Source: a virus
Length of the DNA stretch: 63,967 nucleotides
Virus record (IMG/VR): IMGVR_UViG_3300031718_000009
Coordinates: 1-63,967 of that record
Strand: one strand, 5' to 3'
Below, piece after piece: positions 14,640 through 22,422 of this stretch; position 1 is the stretch's first letter, and the number at the start of each line of letters is the position of its first letter. The notes beneath the pieces are model-generated. The model was not told the DNA's origin, ran no database searches, and saw nothing but the letters and a program-made list of their open reading frames with translations. A program made the translations under genes and the position numbers.

Positions 14640-14968
14640 ACCGCGACGAACGCGACTGGACAACCCCAACCCTTACCGAAGTCCGCTCGCTTCGCCCGGC
14701 CGATCTCGCCAAGCGCTGGCAGTGCTCTGACCGCCACGTCCGCAACCTCGTGCGCGCAATGATCTTGCCAAGTTTCCGCGTCGGGGGCAAGCTGATACGA
14801 ATTCCTCTGGACGCCGTCGAGGCTTACGAGGGGCTAGCGCAAAGATGCAACCAAAGTTTCGGGCAGTCCTCTATCGCGGGCACTACTACGCCGCCTGGCG
14901 GGAAAACGGAACCATCCGCCGCAAAGCGCTTCGTACCCGCGATCGTGAGTGCGCCGAGCAAACGCTGA
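14636..14968 (+). CDS. xis: Excisionase-like HTH protein
   Basis: This 110-residue protein starts with GTG (GTGA overlap). Residues 17-63 form an AlpA/MerR-type HTH: SLRPADLAKRWQCSDRHVRNLV, then FRVGGKLIRIPLDAVEAY. This is the common DNA-binding fold of excisionases. The last 40 residues are read from DNA that also encodes the integrase N-terminus in another frame and are probably disordered. It likely directs the integrase in excision. Confidence 0.75.
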   Translation: MNRDERDWTTPTLTEVRSLRPADLAKRWQCSDRHVRNLVRAMILPSFRVGGKLIRIPLDAVEAYEGLAQRCNQSFGQSSIAGTTTPPGGKTEPSAAKRFVPAIVSAPSKR

Positions 14969-15882
14969 AATCTTTCGCCGAGCAGTACGAGATCGCCAAC
15001 CGGCCGCAGGTCATTACCGTGGAGTTTGTCTGGAATGGATACCGTGAAACGCTCGCTGGTCGTCCTGCCGGCAAAACAATGGAATTTGAGGCGCGAGCGC
15101 TGCTTCCATTCCTTGGCTCAATTCCTGCCGGCTCTATCACAGAGAGAGATTGCCGGGATTATCATGAGCGCAGAAAAGCTTCAGGACGCAAAGACGGAAC
15201 AATCTGGACAGAGCTCGGGCGACTGCGATCGGCGCTGAAATGGGCGGAAAGAAAAAACCTGATCGTCAAGGCCCCGGCGATTTATCGGCCGCCAGCGTCC
15301 CCGCCGCGGGATTTGCGCTTGACGCGGGAACAAGCTTCCAAGTTCATGTCCTCATGCGTGATGCCGCACGTCAGACTCTTCGTCATTCTCGCCATGACGA
15401 CCGGCGCGAGAGCTGGAGCCCTCCTCGGGTTGACGTGGGATCGCATCGACTTCGATGGGAAATTGATCGATTTAGCCGATCCGGCGCGCCCGAGGACTAA
15501 GAAAGGCCGGCCAATGGTGCCAATGAACCGCACGGCCGCCGCCGCCCTCCAGGAAGCCCGCGCGGGGGCGCTGACGCCCTTCGTGATCGAATGGGATGGG
15601 AAGCCGGTGCAGAGTGTGAAGAAGGCCCTAGCGGCCGCCGGGAAGCGCTGCGGGCTGCCTTGGGTGAGCGCGCATGTGTTCCGGCATTCCGCGGCGAGCT
15701 GGATGGCCGAGGCGGGGGTGAGCATGGACAGGATCGCGGCGTTTCTCGGCCATACCGACAGCCGGATTACCTCCCGCGTCTATGCTAAGTTTTCGCCCGA
15801 TTATCTGCGCGATGCGGCCGAGGCGCTGGAGATCGATCTATTGAAGGACGGCATTCGTGCTCCGCACAGAAACATTCGATGA
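14845..15882 (+). CDS. int: Tyrosine integrase
   Basis: This 345-residue site-specific recombinase has an arm-binding and core-binding N-terminal half (to about residue 155). The catalytic domain carries R189 in TTGARAGALLGL, a likely Lys near 220, HxxR at 277-280 (HVFRHSAAS), H303 in LGHTDSRITS and the nucleophile Y313 in RVYAKFSP. It overlaps the excisionase-like gene by 124 bp. It would integrate the phage at a host tRNA gene through the candidate attP at 16491. Confidence 0.92.
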   Translation: MQPKFRAVLYRGHYYAAWRENGTIRRKALRTRDRECAEQTLKSFAEQYEIANRPQVITVEFVWNGYRETLAGRPAGKTMEFEARALLPFLGSIPAGSITERDCRDYHERRKASGRKDGTIWTELGRLRSALKWAERKNLIVKAPAIYRPPASPPRDLRLTREQASKFMSSCVMPHVRLFVILAMTTGARAGALLGLTWDRIDFDGKLIDLADPARPRTKKGRPMVPMNRTAAAALQEARAGALTPFVIEWDGKPVQSVKKALAAAGKRCGLPWVSAHVFRHSAASWMAEAGVSMDRIAAFLGHTDSRITSRVYAKFSPDYLRDAAEALEIDLLKDGIRAPHRNIR

Positions 15883-16162
15883 CGAAGAGTGGCAACTCGT
15901 CCCAAAAAAACCGACGCCTGCTATGCTTGGGAAAGCACTATCCGTAACCGCGTCTTGGCTTAACCTATCAGGAAGCGGCGTAACTATGAATTACAAGAAA
16001 ATGAGCATGAGATACAGAGCTATGTTGTATGCTGCTCCGGTGCCTTATGATCAAGATAAGAATTGGGATAAAGACCTAGAACTGGCATTAGCTGAACGTC
16101 AAGTAATCGAGGCGCTGGAGATCGACACAGTGGCCGAAGTGAAAGGAAAGGTGACGGGATGA
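15857..16162 (+). CDS. Hypothetical protein
   Basis: This is 101 residues with a GTG start just inside the end of the integrase (26-bp overlap, GAAGGA upstream). It contains DEEWQLVPKKPTPAMLGKA, a motif seen in short phage proteins, and a C-terminal charged helix. The DNA is AT-richer than the integrase. Function unknown. Confidence 0.6.
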   Translation: MLRTETFDDEEWQLVPKKPTPAMLGKALSVTASWLNLSGSGVTMNYKKMSMRYRAMLYAAPVPYDQDKNWDKDLELALAERQVIEALEIDTVAEVKGKVTG

Positions 16163-16458
16163 GCGGCGAGTGGCAACCGATCGAGACGGCGCCGAGAGAT
16201 GGAACTTGGGTCATCGTCTATCGGCCGAATGCCAACGAATACATTAGACACATAGGTCAGGACCACTGGCGATTGGACCTCGAAGGCGGCTGTTGGGGAG
16301 GATCGCCTGCATTATGCCAGCCTACTCATTGGATGCCTTTCCCGGAGCCGCCTGCGGAGTCGCCCCGTGTTCATCGGGCACGCTCGAAAGAACCTTCCGT
16401 GCCCGAAACGGCTACAAATGCCGGCCCAAAAAAGGCAAAGGACGCCAAAAGCCCTTAG
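16159..16458 (+). CDS. DUF551-like protein
   Basis: This is 99 residues. The N-terminal WQPIETAPRDGTWVIVY and the closing THWMPFPEPP are the hallmark ends of DUF551, a small widespread phage domain of unknown role. Residues 70-99 are a basic, disordered tail. It starts in an ATGA overlap. Confidence 0.8.
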   Translation: MSGEWQPIETAPRDGTWVIVYRPNANEYIRHIGQDHWRLDLEGGCWGGSPALCQPTHWMPFPEPPAESPRVHRARSKEPSVPETATNAGPKKAKDAKSP

Positions 16459-16490
16459 ATTCCAGTGTGGCCGCTATTTTCACACGGGAG

Positions 16491-16523
16491 GGGTCGTTGG
16501 TTCGAAACCAACCGTGCCCACCA
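16491..16523 (+). other. Candidate attP core carrying a tRNA 3' end
   Basis: The sequence has the shape of a tRNA 3' end. GTTGG (16496-16500), loop TTCGAAA and CCAAC (16508-16512) form a T-arm. CGTGCCC (16513-16519), A and CCA follow as acceptor strand and tail. No matching 5' half (GGGCACG with D- and anticodon arms) lies within 100 bases upstream, so it is a fragment and not a tRNA gene. A tRNA tail about 600 bp after an integrase is the classic attP layout. Confidence 0.7.
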
Positions 16524-16555
16524 ATATTTACAGATATTTAGCCTTTGGGCTAAAT
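16524..16555. repeat. Direct repeats and hairpin beside attP
   Basis: ATATTTA occurs twice (16524-16530 and 16534-16540). ATTTAGCC (16536-16543) pairs with GGCTAAAT (16548-16555) around a TTTG loop. These could be integrase arm sites or a terminator. Confidence 0.45.
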
Positions 16556-16593
16556 TTACGAAGGGTGTTCAAGTGAACGTGAAGCGAGGCAAT

Positions 16594-16821
16594 ATGGCCA
16601 TGATACGGACTTTCCTTCTATGTTTCGTTTCGTTTTGGTGCGGCGTCCTTGCCACCGGGTATCGACAGCATTGGGTTTGGCCTACGGCGGCAGACAAGAT
16701 GAACCAGACCGCCGGGCCACTCGCCGGCTTTTGCTTGCGCGGCTATCCTATTCCGGACCCGGAAGCTCGCGCCGCGAACGAAGCGGCTTGCGCCAATCTG
16801 AAGGGCGCCCTGGCGAAATGA
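16594..16821 (+). CDS. Small membrane-anchored or secreted protein
   Basis: This is 75 residues with a GAGG element before the ATG. The N-terminal segment (IRTFLLCFVSFWCGVLATGY) is a signal anchor or signal peptide. The rest is soluble with two cysteines (GFCLRGYP, EAACANL). A GTG 21 bases upstream is an alternative start. Confidence 0.6.
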   Translation: MAMIRTFLLCFVSFWCGVLATGYRQHWVWPTAADKMNQTAGPLAGFCLRGYPIPDPEARAANEAACANLKGALAK

Positions 16822-17051
16822 ACCTCTTACAGACCGTCACCTGCCCTCAATGCGGACACAAGAGTTACCTCGACCATGATTATATCGTTGAGCTTGGAGA
16901 CGTTCTTGAATGCGGAAACCACAATTGTTCAATCATGTTCCAGCCGGACGACACAAACACGGAAACGTTTTCATGGGATGGCGTCAAGCTTGTTCACGTT
17001 TCAACCCCTGATAATCGCGGGCCAACAGACCGCGACCTGAGAAACGCATGA
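16818..17051 (+). CDS. Zinc-ribbon-like protein
   Basis: This is 77 residues. CPQCG at 9-13 and CGNHNC near 32-37 form a likely zinc ribbon. The C-terminal half has short strands. It starts and ends in ATGA overlaps. It may bind nucleic acid or RNA polymerase. Function unknown. Confidence 0.6.
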   Translation: MNLLQTVTCPQCGHKSYLDHDYIVELGDVLECGNHNCSIMFQPDDTNTETFSWDGVKLVHVSTPDNRGPTDRDLRNA

Positions 17052-17170
17052 CCCACATGAACGGCGCGCACGCGGATATCGTGTTCGCGATCCTATTTGC
17101 GGGCTTTTTCACTTTTTTAGGCCTGCTTGTGATCGCCTTGGCAATTTCCAAATCAGGGAAGGAGAAATGA
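17048..17170 (+). CDS. Membrane micro-protein, first of a tandem pair
   Basis: This is 40 residues with one membrane segment (IVFAILFAGFFTFLGLLVIAL) and the C-terminus AISKSGKEK. The end closely resembles the next micro-gene (AVSKLWKGK), and their DNA is also similar, so the pair arose by tandem duplication. Confidence 0.55.
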   Translation: MTHMNGAHADIVFAILFAGFFTFLGLLVIALAISKSGKEK

Positions 17171-17174
17171 CACT

Positions 17175-17264
17175 ATGTTGAACGTAATTGCATTCGCCTG
17201 GAGCTACATTGTTCCATTGCTTTTGATCGCCTGGGCGGTTTCCAAATTATGGAAGGGGAAGTGA
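17175..17264 (+). CDS. Membrane micro-protein, second of a tandem pair
   Basis: This is 29 residues, nearly all one membrane segment (SYIVPLLLIAWAVSKLW). Its stop overlaps the next start (TGATG). It is a probable copy of the C-terminal half of the upstream micro-protein. Confidence 0.5.
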   Translation: MLNVIAFAWSYIVPLLLIAWAVSKLWKGK

Positions 17265-17581
17265 TGGGACGTGACGCCATGAACGACGCCCTGGACAAGC
17301 GCACGCACCAGGCCGGAAGCTTACCGCCCAAAGACCATCGTGGCAATGACCCTGGGGGCGATAGCTTCCAGTTCCGCCCACACATCGACATAAGAGAGCT
17401 CAATAGCCGCGTCGAAGCTCTCTACGAGCGCATTGCCGCGCTCGAGGCGGCGCTCGCCAAGCAGCGCGCTGTGAATGAGGCGCTAGCCAAGGCCATTCCT
17501 GTTTTTGTCGGCATCGGAACGGTCACACTAATTAACGACATTGACAGTCTTGAAGCAGCCCTTCGCGAAGCGCTGAGATGA
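17264..17581 (+). CDS. Coiled-coil hypothetical protein
   Basis: This is 105 residues starting MGRDAMNDALDKR, with GGAAGGGG just upstream. Residues 50-75 form a short coiled coil (NSRVEALYERIAALEAALAKQR). It is the last gene of the rightward operon and faces the end of the late operon 8 bp away. Confidence 0.6.
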   Translation: MGRDAMNDALDKRTHQAGSLPPKDHRGNDPGGDSFQFRPHIDIRELNSRVEALYERIAALEAALAKQRAVNEALAKAIPVFVGIGTVTLINDIDSLEAALREALR

Positions 17582-17589
17582 ACACCTGA

Positions 17590-17982
17590 TTATCCGCGAG
17601 CCTTTTCCAATTTCTTGTCTAGGTCGTTTATCATTTTCTGCATCGCCTCGATCTTGTCTTCCATTGCCGTCCGCTGACTGTTGACGATCTTATGGGTTTC
17701 GTCCGTCACAGCCATATTTTCATCGGCCGACTTTTGGAGCCCAGATAGTCGCGCGTCGGTCGTCTTTGCTGCCTCGACTAATGCCCGCGCAGCATTGGCC
17801 GCGTCACGCGCCGCGTTCTCCGTAGCGATTTGCGCCTTTGCGGCGGCCTCGGATGCACGGTGCGCCGCTTCCTGCGCCTTCCTATTCGCACGCTGATTTA
17901 AAAAGGAGGAGCCGACCGTCGCTATGATGTTTCCGAATAGGCCGATGACGGCCGCGATGATGAGATAGCCGTTTTCAGTCAT
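17590..17982 (-). CDS. Membrane-anchored coiled-coil protein
   Basis: This is 130 residues with an N-terminal membrane segment (YLIIAAVIGLFGNIIATVGSS), then a long Ala/Glu/Lys-rich coiled coil to the end. It is the last late gene. Its position after a holin-like gene and endolysin suggests a lysis role such as a spanin-like helper, but it lacks a lipobox and the match is not specific. Confidence 0.6.
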   Translation of the reverse strand: MTENGYLIIAAVIGLFGNIIATVGSSFLNQRANRKAQEAAHRASEAAAKAQIATENAARDAANAARALVEAAKTTDARLSGLQKSADENMAVTDETHKIVNSQRTAMEDKIEAMQKMINDLDKKLEKARG

Positions 17983-18167
17983 TGCTTAAGTCTCCTTAAG
18001 CGCCCAGCATTGCGCATGATGTCGGTCGGTTTGCGCATTCTACGAAAGCCGAAAATGTGGCGGAACGCGATACGCCTCGCCCACCGCGATCGCCACATGC
18101 CGGCTCGCGCGCACCGCCATAAAAACCTTATGCCGGTGCAACGCGAACCTCTAAGCACGTCGCCCAT
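17979..18167 (-). CDS. Small Arg-rich protein
   Basis: This is 62 residues, very basic (RRIAFRHIFGFRRMRKPTDIM). Its stop overlaps the next start (ATGA) and AAGG lies before its ATG. It sits in the lysis cassette. Arg-richness can also mark a shadow frame, so confidence is moderate. Confidence 0.45.
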   Translation of the reverse strand: MGDVLRGSRCTGIRFLWRCARAGMWRSRWARRIAFRHIFGFRRMRKPTDIMRNAGRLRRLKQ

Positions 18168-18170
18168 TGC

Positions 18171-18404
18171 TTACCTTGAGTGCATACCGAGCGTTGGGAA
18201 CGATGCCCCGGATATTCCAGAGGCAACGACCAACTGCCATATGATCCACAGCACGATGCAGACCAGAACTAGGACCATCAGGACGTACACGATCGTCCTG
18301 AACGGCTCGGCCATCGGGATCAGCGGAAGGAGCGTTTGGATAGCCCACCACACAACTCCGATGATGATGACGATGAAAATTATGCCGATTAGCGTCCCGA
18401 TCAT
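18171..18404 (-). CDS. Thivi_2564-like membrane protein, putative holin
   Basis: This is 77 residues with two membrane segments (TLIGIIFIVIIIGVVWWAI and YVLMVLVLVCIVLWIIWQL) joined by a short loop, PLIPMAEPFRTI. The layout matches Thivi_2564-type proteins seen in alphaproteobacterial phages near lysis genes. A second holin candidate lies at the end of the endolysin at 21259-22284. Confidence 0.65.
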   Translation of the reverse strand: MIGTLIGIIFIVIIIGVVWWAIQTLLPLIPMAEPFRTIVYVLMVLVLVCIVLWIIWQLVVASGISGASFPTLGMHSR

Positions 18405-18405
18405 T

Positions 18406-20763
18406 TCAATGTACCTCGATGATGTATGGGTGATCAGTCAGGGGAAGAACTACGGAGCTGATGTTAGTACATGCAGTAGCGCACGGCGCGACCGCCGAGG
18501 TCCCCTGAGTTGGGTCGTACGTATTCACAGTCCCGTAGCTCGCGCCGAGGTTAACGGTCACGCTCTGCGTCGGCACCGGCTGCGTGCAGTTTGTTCCCGC
18601 AGTTGATCCTGATGGGCATTGTTCGTCCCATACAACGAGCTCGAAATTCCCATTGCTCTTTTGCAAGAGAAGATCGTGAACCGTCGCAGGCTCGCTTGTG
18701 ATCGAGTAGTTAAGTGTTCCGGTCGTAAATGCTACAGTGTCGGCGAGGATCGTAGTGAGATTATGGATGTATCCTGCCACCGGTCCAACAGCGACACCGG
18801 AGCTGTTGTACCATTGGAAGCCGTCGCCGGATGCAATGGCATAGATCGCGGTGTACTTATACCCACGCTTGAACTGTGAGAGGTAGGTGGAGAGATCGAT
18901 CTTCGCCCCAATAGCTTGAGCTGTCGCGTCTCCCAAGTACCATCCAGTCTCCGTGGTTACTTTTGGAACACCAGGAGCCTGAGTCGCCGAGTAGCCTTGA
19001 TAACTGTGATACCAAGTATTTTCGTAATCGCTGTAGAACGGATATCCAGTCCCCGGCAAATTACCGTTAACTGGATCGGCTGAGTTCCACGCGACGTTAT
19101 CTTGCGGCGTATATGTGCAATTGGTGCAGATAGTGTAGTTGTGCATGTTCGCCCAATCGGCGAACACGGTGCCAGCGGTCATCAACGTTACTAATGAGGC
19201 TCCAGCGCACGTACTGTCGAGGACCAAGCACTGAGCACCGGCATTATCGATTTCGTGGCCACCGTGCGTCAAGCCCCAGACTGGGACACCGTTTAGAGTG
19301 GCGTCTCCGCGAACTGCGGTGCGGAGATCACGCTGGATTTCCATGACGGGAACCCACGAGTAGGCTGTGCCACCAATAGCCCCCCCAGGGACACCATTGT
19401 AATAACCGCCCCAATTATCAGGTTCATTAGCACCCTCGACACCGATCAGAATGCCGGCGTTTTTTGTCGTATCCGCCGCAGAGATTACCGGCGCGATTTC
19501 AGAGTTAGATGCATGATACGTCGGGCAATTGAAGCCATTGATATCCTGACACATGGACCCCATTCCAACTGTCAGCTTCACGTTCGATCCTACAGCTTGC
19601 GCAAGAGAGACAAACTGCGCAGGGGTAACTGTTCCAGCCTCCGGTGCCCAACCACGTATCCATCGAACGCCTATGTATTGTAGGGCCGTTGGCAACCATG
19701 TAGTGAACCCTGTGCCCGTGCCGGTTAGAGTTCCGTTGATGTCAACGGCAATCGAGCTCAGGAAGTCATTAGCGGCAATGGCGTTCCCATTGGAACCACC
19801 CCCACCGCCTGCTGCCACAATTTGGCTTGTAGCGGCGCTTGTAGAGGGGAGGCTCGGGCCAGCCGCGTTCGTGGCGATTTCTTGGACCATCAAGGTGGTT
19901 CCTTGATCGGCCGTAACCAACGGATAAGATGTCCCCGTTGCGCCGGAGATCGCCGTTCCATTGCGCAACCACTTATAAGCGACAGAGGTCGGGCTGCCCG
20001 TGAAAACACCGGGGGTAACGGTAAGCGTCTGGTTTACCTGTGGAGACCCGCAGATTGCGGGGGGCACAAATACGACCGGGACATTGGCCGTCGCTTGAAC
20101 GAGCGTCACGCCGATGCCATCGAAATAGTTGGCGGGCGAAGACGTCGCTGTTTCAATCGGGGCGGTCCCGGTCAGAGCCAGATCGCCGATGGCCATAGAG
20201 CGTTGCGTATGATCCGTCGCGGCATTTCCAAAGCCAGTTGGCAGGGTGATCGTTTGCGCCGCACCGTCGTTATCCCAAAACCCGACATATTGCTCGGCGG
20301 CGATGCCGTGCATGGCAGGGATTGCGCACGAGGTTGCGTAAGTCCCGCACCCCGCTGACGCATCGATAGGTGTCGGGTTGACGTTCCGATAAGTACGGAT
20401 AACCCCTTCCGGGTACGATGTCCCGCTCCAAGTGTATGAAGCCGGTTCATTATTCGCAACGCGCCACCAAAGCTGAGCGCCTTGGATGGCATTGAAGGTA
20501 GGAACGCCGGTGCTCGTGACCTGCGTCCACCCGGTTGGTGTCGGGATTGATCCGGCCGCCGTTTCTTGGGTTGCGACATAGGCGAGCATAACGTCGCCGT
20601 TTTGCGTGCCTGTCGGGACGGCAATCGTCACTGTGGGACCTACACCAGACCCGAAGGTGGTTCCGATGTAAGTGATCGCCGCGCAGTTTCCTGCGGTAGG
20701 CGTTGCGAGGTATGCCAGAGCGCAGACAAGCGCGCTCACGGCAACGATTTTGGCGTTGACCAT
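18406..20763 (-). CDS. Secreted glycoside hydrolase with Ig-like domain
   Basis: This is 785 residues. It begins with a Sec signal peptide (IVAVSALVCALAYLATPTAG). Residues 30-230 are beta-rich. Residues 235-320 form an Ig-like domain (VAYKWLRNGTAISGATGTSY). The rest is a (beta/alpha)8-type glycoside hydrolase of clan A style, with a probable acid/base Glu in GANEPDNWGG near residue 446 and a nucleophile in VTTETGW near 605. It would cut capsule or exopolysaccharide. The signal peptide is odd for a phage fibre and suggests export from the infected cell or lysogen. AGGAA lies before the ATG. Confidence 0.7.
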   Translation of the reverse strand: MVNAKIVAVSALVCALAYLATPTAGNCAAITYIGTTFGSGVGPTVTIAVPTGTQNGDVMLAYVATQETAAGSIPTPTGWTQVTSTGVPTFNAIQGAQLWWRVANNEPASYTWSGTSYPEGVIRTYRNVNPTPIDASAGCGTYATSCAIPAMHGIAAEQYVGFWDNDGAAQTITLPTGFGNAATDHTQRSMAIGDLALTGTAPIETATSSPANYFDGIGVTLVQATANVPVVFVPPAICGSPQVNQTLTVTPGVFTGSPTSVAYKWLRNGTAISGATGTSYPLVTADQGTTLMVQEIATNAAGPSLPSTSAATSQIVAAGGGGGSNGNAIAANDFLSSIAVDINGTLTGTGTGFTTWLPTALQYIGVRWIRGWAPEAGTVTPAQFVSLAQAVGSNVKLTVGMGSMCQDINGFNCPTYHASNSEIAPVISAADTTKNAGILIGVEGANEPDNWGGYYNGVPGGAIGGTAYSWVPVMEIQRDLRTAVRGDATLNGVPVWGLTHGGHEIDNAGAQCLVLDSTCAGASLVTLMTAGTVFADWANMHNYTICTNCTYTPQDNVAWNSADPVNGNLPGTGYPFYSDYENTWYHSYQGYSATQAPGVPKVTTETGWYLGDATAQAIGAKIDLSTYLSQFKRGYKYTAIYAIASGDGFQWYNSSGVAVGPVAGYIHNLTTILADTVAFTTGTLNYSITSEPATVHDLLLQKSNGNFELVVWDEQCPSGSTAGTNCTQPVPTQSVTVNLGASYGTVNTYDPTQGTSAVAPCATACTNISSVVLPLTDHPYIIEVH

Positions 20764-20808
20764 GTTGTGAGTTCCTATTCGATTGTGAGGGTGAAAGTTT
20801 TTAGTGGG

Positions 20809-20931
20809 TCAGAAGAAGATGATGAGCGTGACGAGCCACAGCATCGCTGCCACGGCCGCTGCCCACCGGCCGTATATAATGGCGAGCCCGTCGATGATGA
20901 CCCGCCACATTTCCTTATCGACGCCGGTCAT
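20809..20931 (-). CDS. 40-residue membrane micro-protein
   Basis: A charged N-terminus is followed by one membrane segment near the end (AAVAAMLWLVTLIIFF). The start overlaps the upstream stop (ATGA). Probably part of the lysis cassette. Confidence 0.55.
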   Translation of the reverse strand: MTGVDKEMWRVIIDGLAIIYGRWAAAVAAMLWLVTLIIFF

Positions 20932-21257
20932 GCGACTGGCGGCGCGCCGGGAACCGGGAGAGCTTTGATCTTCGCCTCAAATTCGGCCCCGAGAGCGGTT
21001 ATCTTTGTCGCCAGCTCATCGAGCGGCGCGACGAATGTATCCAGCACGGCGGCGTGCCCAGCAGGGACCGTTGCAACCATGTCGGTCATCGCGGTATCGA
21101 ATTTCGTCTTCAGTGCGTCGATTGTCGTGCTAATCGCCGTGATCTTCGCGAGGATATCTGAGGATGTTGCCATGATGTCTCTGTGCCTTTTCTGCTCGAT
21201 GTCAAAGAAGAAGTCCAGACGGTCGAGCACCGTCTGTTTAAAGTCTTCGTCGGTCAT
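20928..21257 (-). CDS. Coiled-coil hypothetical protein
   Basis: This is 109 residues, helical, with heptad-like stretches (SSDILAKITAISTTIDALKTKF and later KITALGAEFEAKIKAL) and a Pro-rich end. It lies just after the endolysin. Function unknown. Confidence 0.6.
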   Translation of the reverse strand: MTDEDFKQTVLDRLDFFFDIEQKRHRDIMATSSDILAKITAISTTIDALKTKFDTAMTDMVATVPAGHAAVLDTFVAPLDELATKITALGAEFEAKIKALPVPGAPPVA

Positions 21258-21258
21258 T

Positions 21259-22284
21259 TTAGTTAGCTACGACTCTGTTATTCGCGGCAAACTTCGGGGA
21301 GTCCGCAATGGCCGGAGTCGTCACGACCTTTTGGACTTCAGGAAGAGAAGCAGCCGCGGCGATGGTGTTGGTCGTGTTGTGGGTCCATAACGACCACCCA
21401 AATGATGCTGCGGCGGTCACACCGCCAACCAAAGACGTCATCGTGGATTCATCGATTACGCCTTTGCTAACAGCGGCGCCCCCGAAGGCGAGAAGAACGG
21501 ACCTAATTGTTGCCAAAACTTGCGGGTTCATTATTGGGCTTCCTTGTGGTTGAGCCGCCTGGATGGCGGCGGGTTTTTGTAAAAGTGTAGGAAGCGGGCT
21601 TGTTGCCCCCTGCAATTTTCCAAAATCTGCGATTGTCGTTTCGAGGATGGCGATCTCGGCGTCGATCGATGCGCGCTCGGCGACGTAGCTTGCGTGTAGG
21701 GCCGTGAGATTGTCGAGAACCGCCGCAATCCTGCCCGCGGTGGGCGCCGACATCGGCGGAAGCACAGCGGGCGGCGCTGGGGCCGGTTGAATGGGAATTG
21801 GCATCGATGGGGCTGCCGGTTGCGGGATGGCCTGTGGGACGGCCTGGGGCGACGGCACGTCAGCCGTAAGATAAAACGCCGCCTCGGATATCCTGCGCTT
21901 GCGATTCACCCCGCCGTTAGCGTTTTGAAGAGCGCGGATTGCCGCCGCCGTTTTTTCAGGATCGCTTGGCGTGATGACGATCGGAAGGCGCCCGTAGTTG
22001 TAGACGAGCGAAGTGATTGCGGTTTTCTGATTTTCGGTCAGCTTGTCCCAGACGGGCCGCGTCATCCCGGTCTTGCCGTAGATCGCCTCTTGTTGGAACT
22101 GCGGAATGCGAAGCGCGAGATTTTGAAGCGCCCGCGCTTTTGTCGTCTCCATCCCTTCGGTGACATGAACCTGGTCAGGCCCCTCGGTATCGCTGCCATA
22201 ACCGAGGCGCCACGCATTCACGTCCCAATAAGCGCGTCCGGCATAGCCCTCGAACCCGGCTATGAACTCAGCGGTTGTCGTCAC
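21259..22284 (-). CDS. Endolysin fused to a Pam3_gp28-like holin
   Basis: This is 341 residues with a GTG start that overlaps the upstream micro-gene (GTGA). Residues 1-145 form a GH24-like lysozyme with E12 in GFEGYAG and D21 in YWDVNAWRLGYGSD. A Pro-rich linker (150-185) and a helical spacer follow. Residues 252-341 (MNPQVLATIRSVLLAFGGAA onward, with TSLVGGVTAAASFGWSLW) look like a complete holin of the Pam3_gp28 type. An AAGGAAG sits 8-9 bases before the internal ATG at 21531, so the holin may also be made alone. The linkage could reflect a lost stop codon or a real dual-product lysis gene. Confidence 0.75.
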   Translation of the reverse strand: MTTTAEFIAGFEGYAGRAYWDVNAWRLGYGSDTEGPDQVHVTEGMETTKARALQNLALRIPQFQQEAIYGKTGMTRPVWDKLTENQKTAITSLVYNYGRLPIVITPSDPEKTAAAIRALQNANGGVNRKRRISEAAFYLTADVPSPQAVPQAIPQPAAPSMPIPIQPAPAPPAVLPPMSAPTAGRIAAVLDNLTALHASYVAERASIDAEIAILETTIADFGKLQGATSPLPTLLQKPAAIQAAQPQGSPIMNPQVLATIRSVLLAFGGAAVSKGVIDESTMTSLVGGVTAAASFGWSLWTHNTTNTIAAAASLPEVQKVVTTPAIADSPKFAANNRVVAN

Positions 22285-22418
22285 GGCTCACCGTGCGTTT
22301 GGATGGCGGACGGGTAGTTCTTCAGCGCTACATGATGGCCGGAATTGGCGTAAACTGCCAAAGCGCAGCCGATCAGAATACCGAGTATCTGAAAGCACCA
22401 GTCAGGAGGTAACTTCAT
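22281..22418 (-). CDS. Small membrane protein at the head of the lysis cassette
   Basis: This is 45 residues with one membrane segment (CFQILGILIGCALAVYA) and a soluble tail. It starts 5 bases after the giant gene ends and overlaps the endolysin start. AGGAGG lies within the end of the upstream gene region, close to the ATG. Confidence 0.55.
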   Translation of the reverse strand: MKLPPDWCFQILGILIGCALAVYANSGHHVALKNYPSAIQTHGEP

Positions 22419-22422
22419 TCGC

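Noticed and set aside
16370-16523. Complete tRNA gene before 16523
   Set aside because: Only the T-arm and acceptor 3' strand are present. The GGGCACG at about 16377 is 147 bases from the 3' end, too far, and is part of a local hairpin inside the DUF551-like gene.
19822-20358. 178-codon plus-strand frame inside the hydrolase gene
   Set aside because: Shadow of the hydrolase gene. Arg/Gly-rich, without ribosome site.
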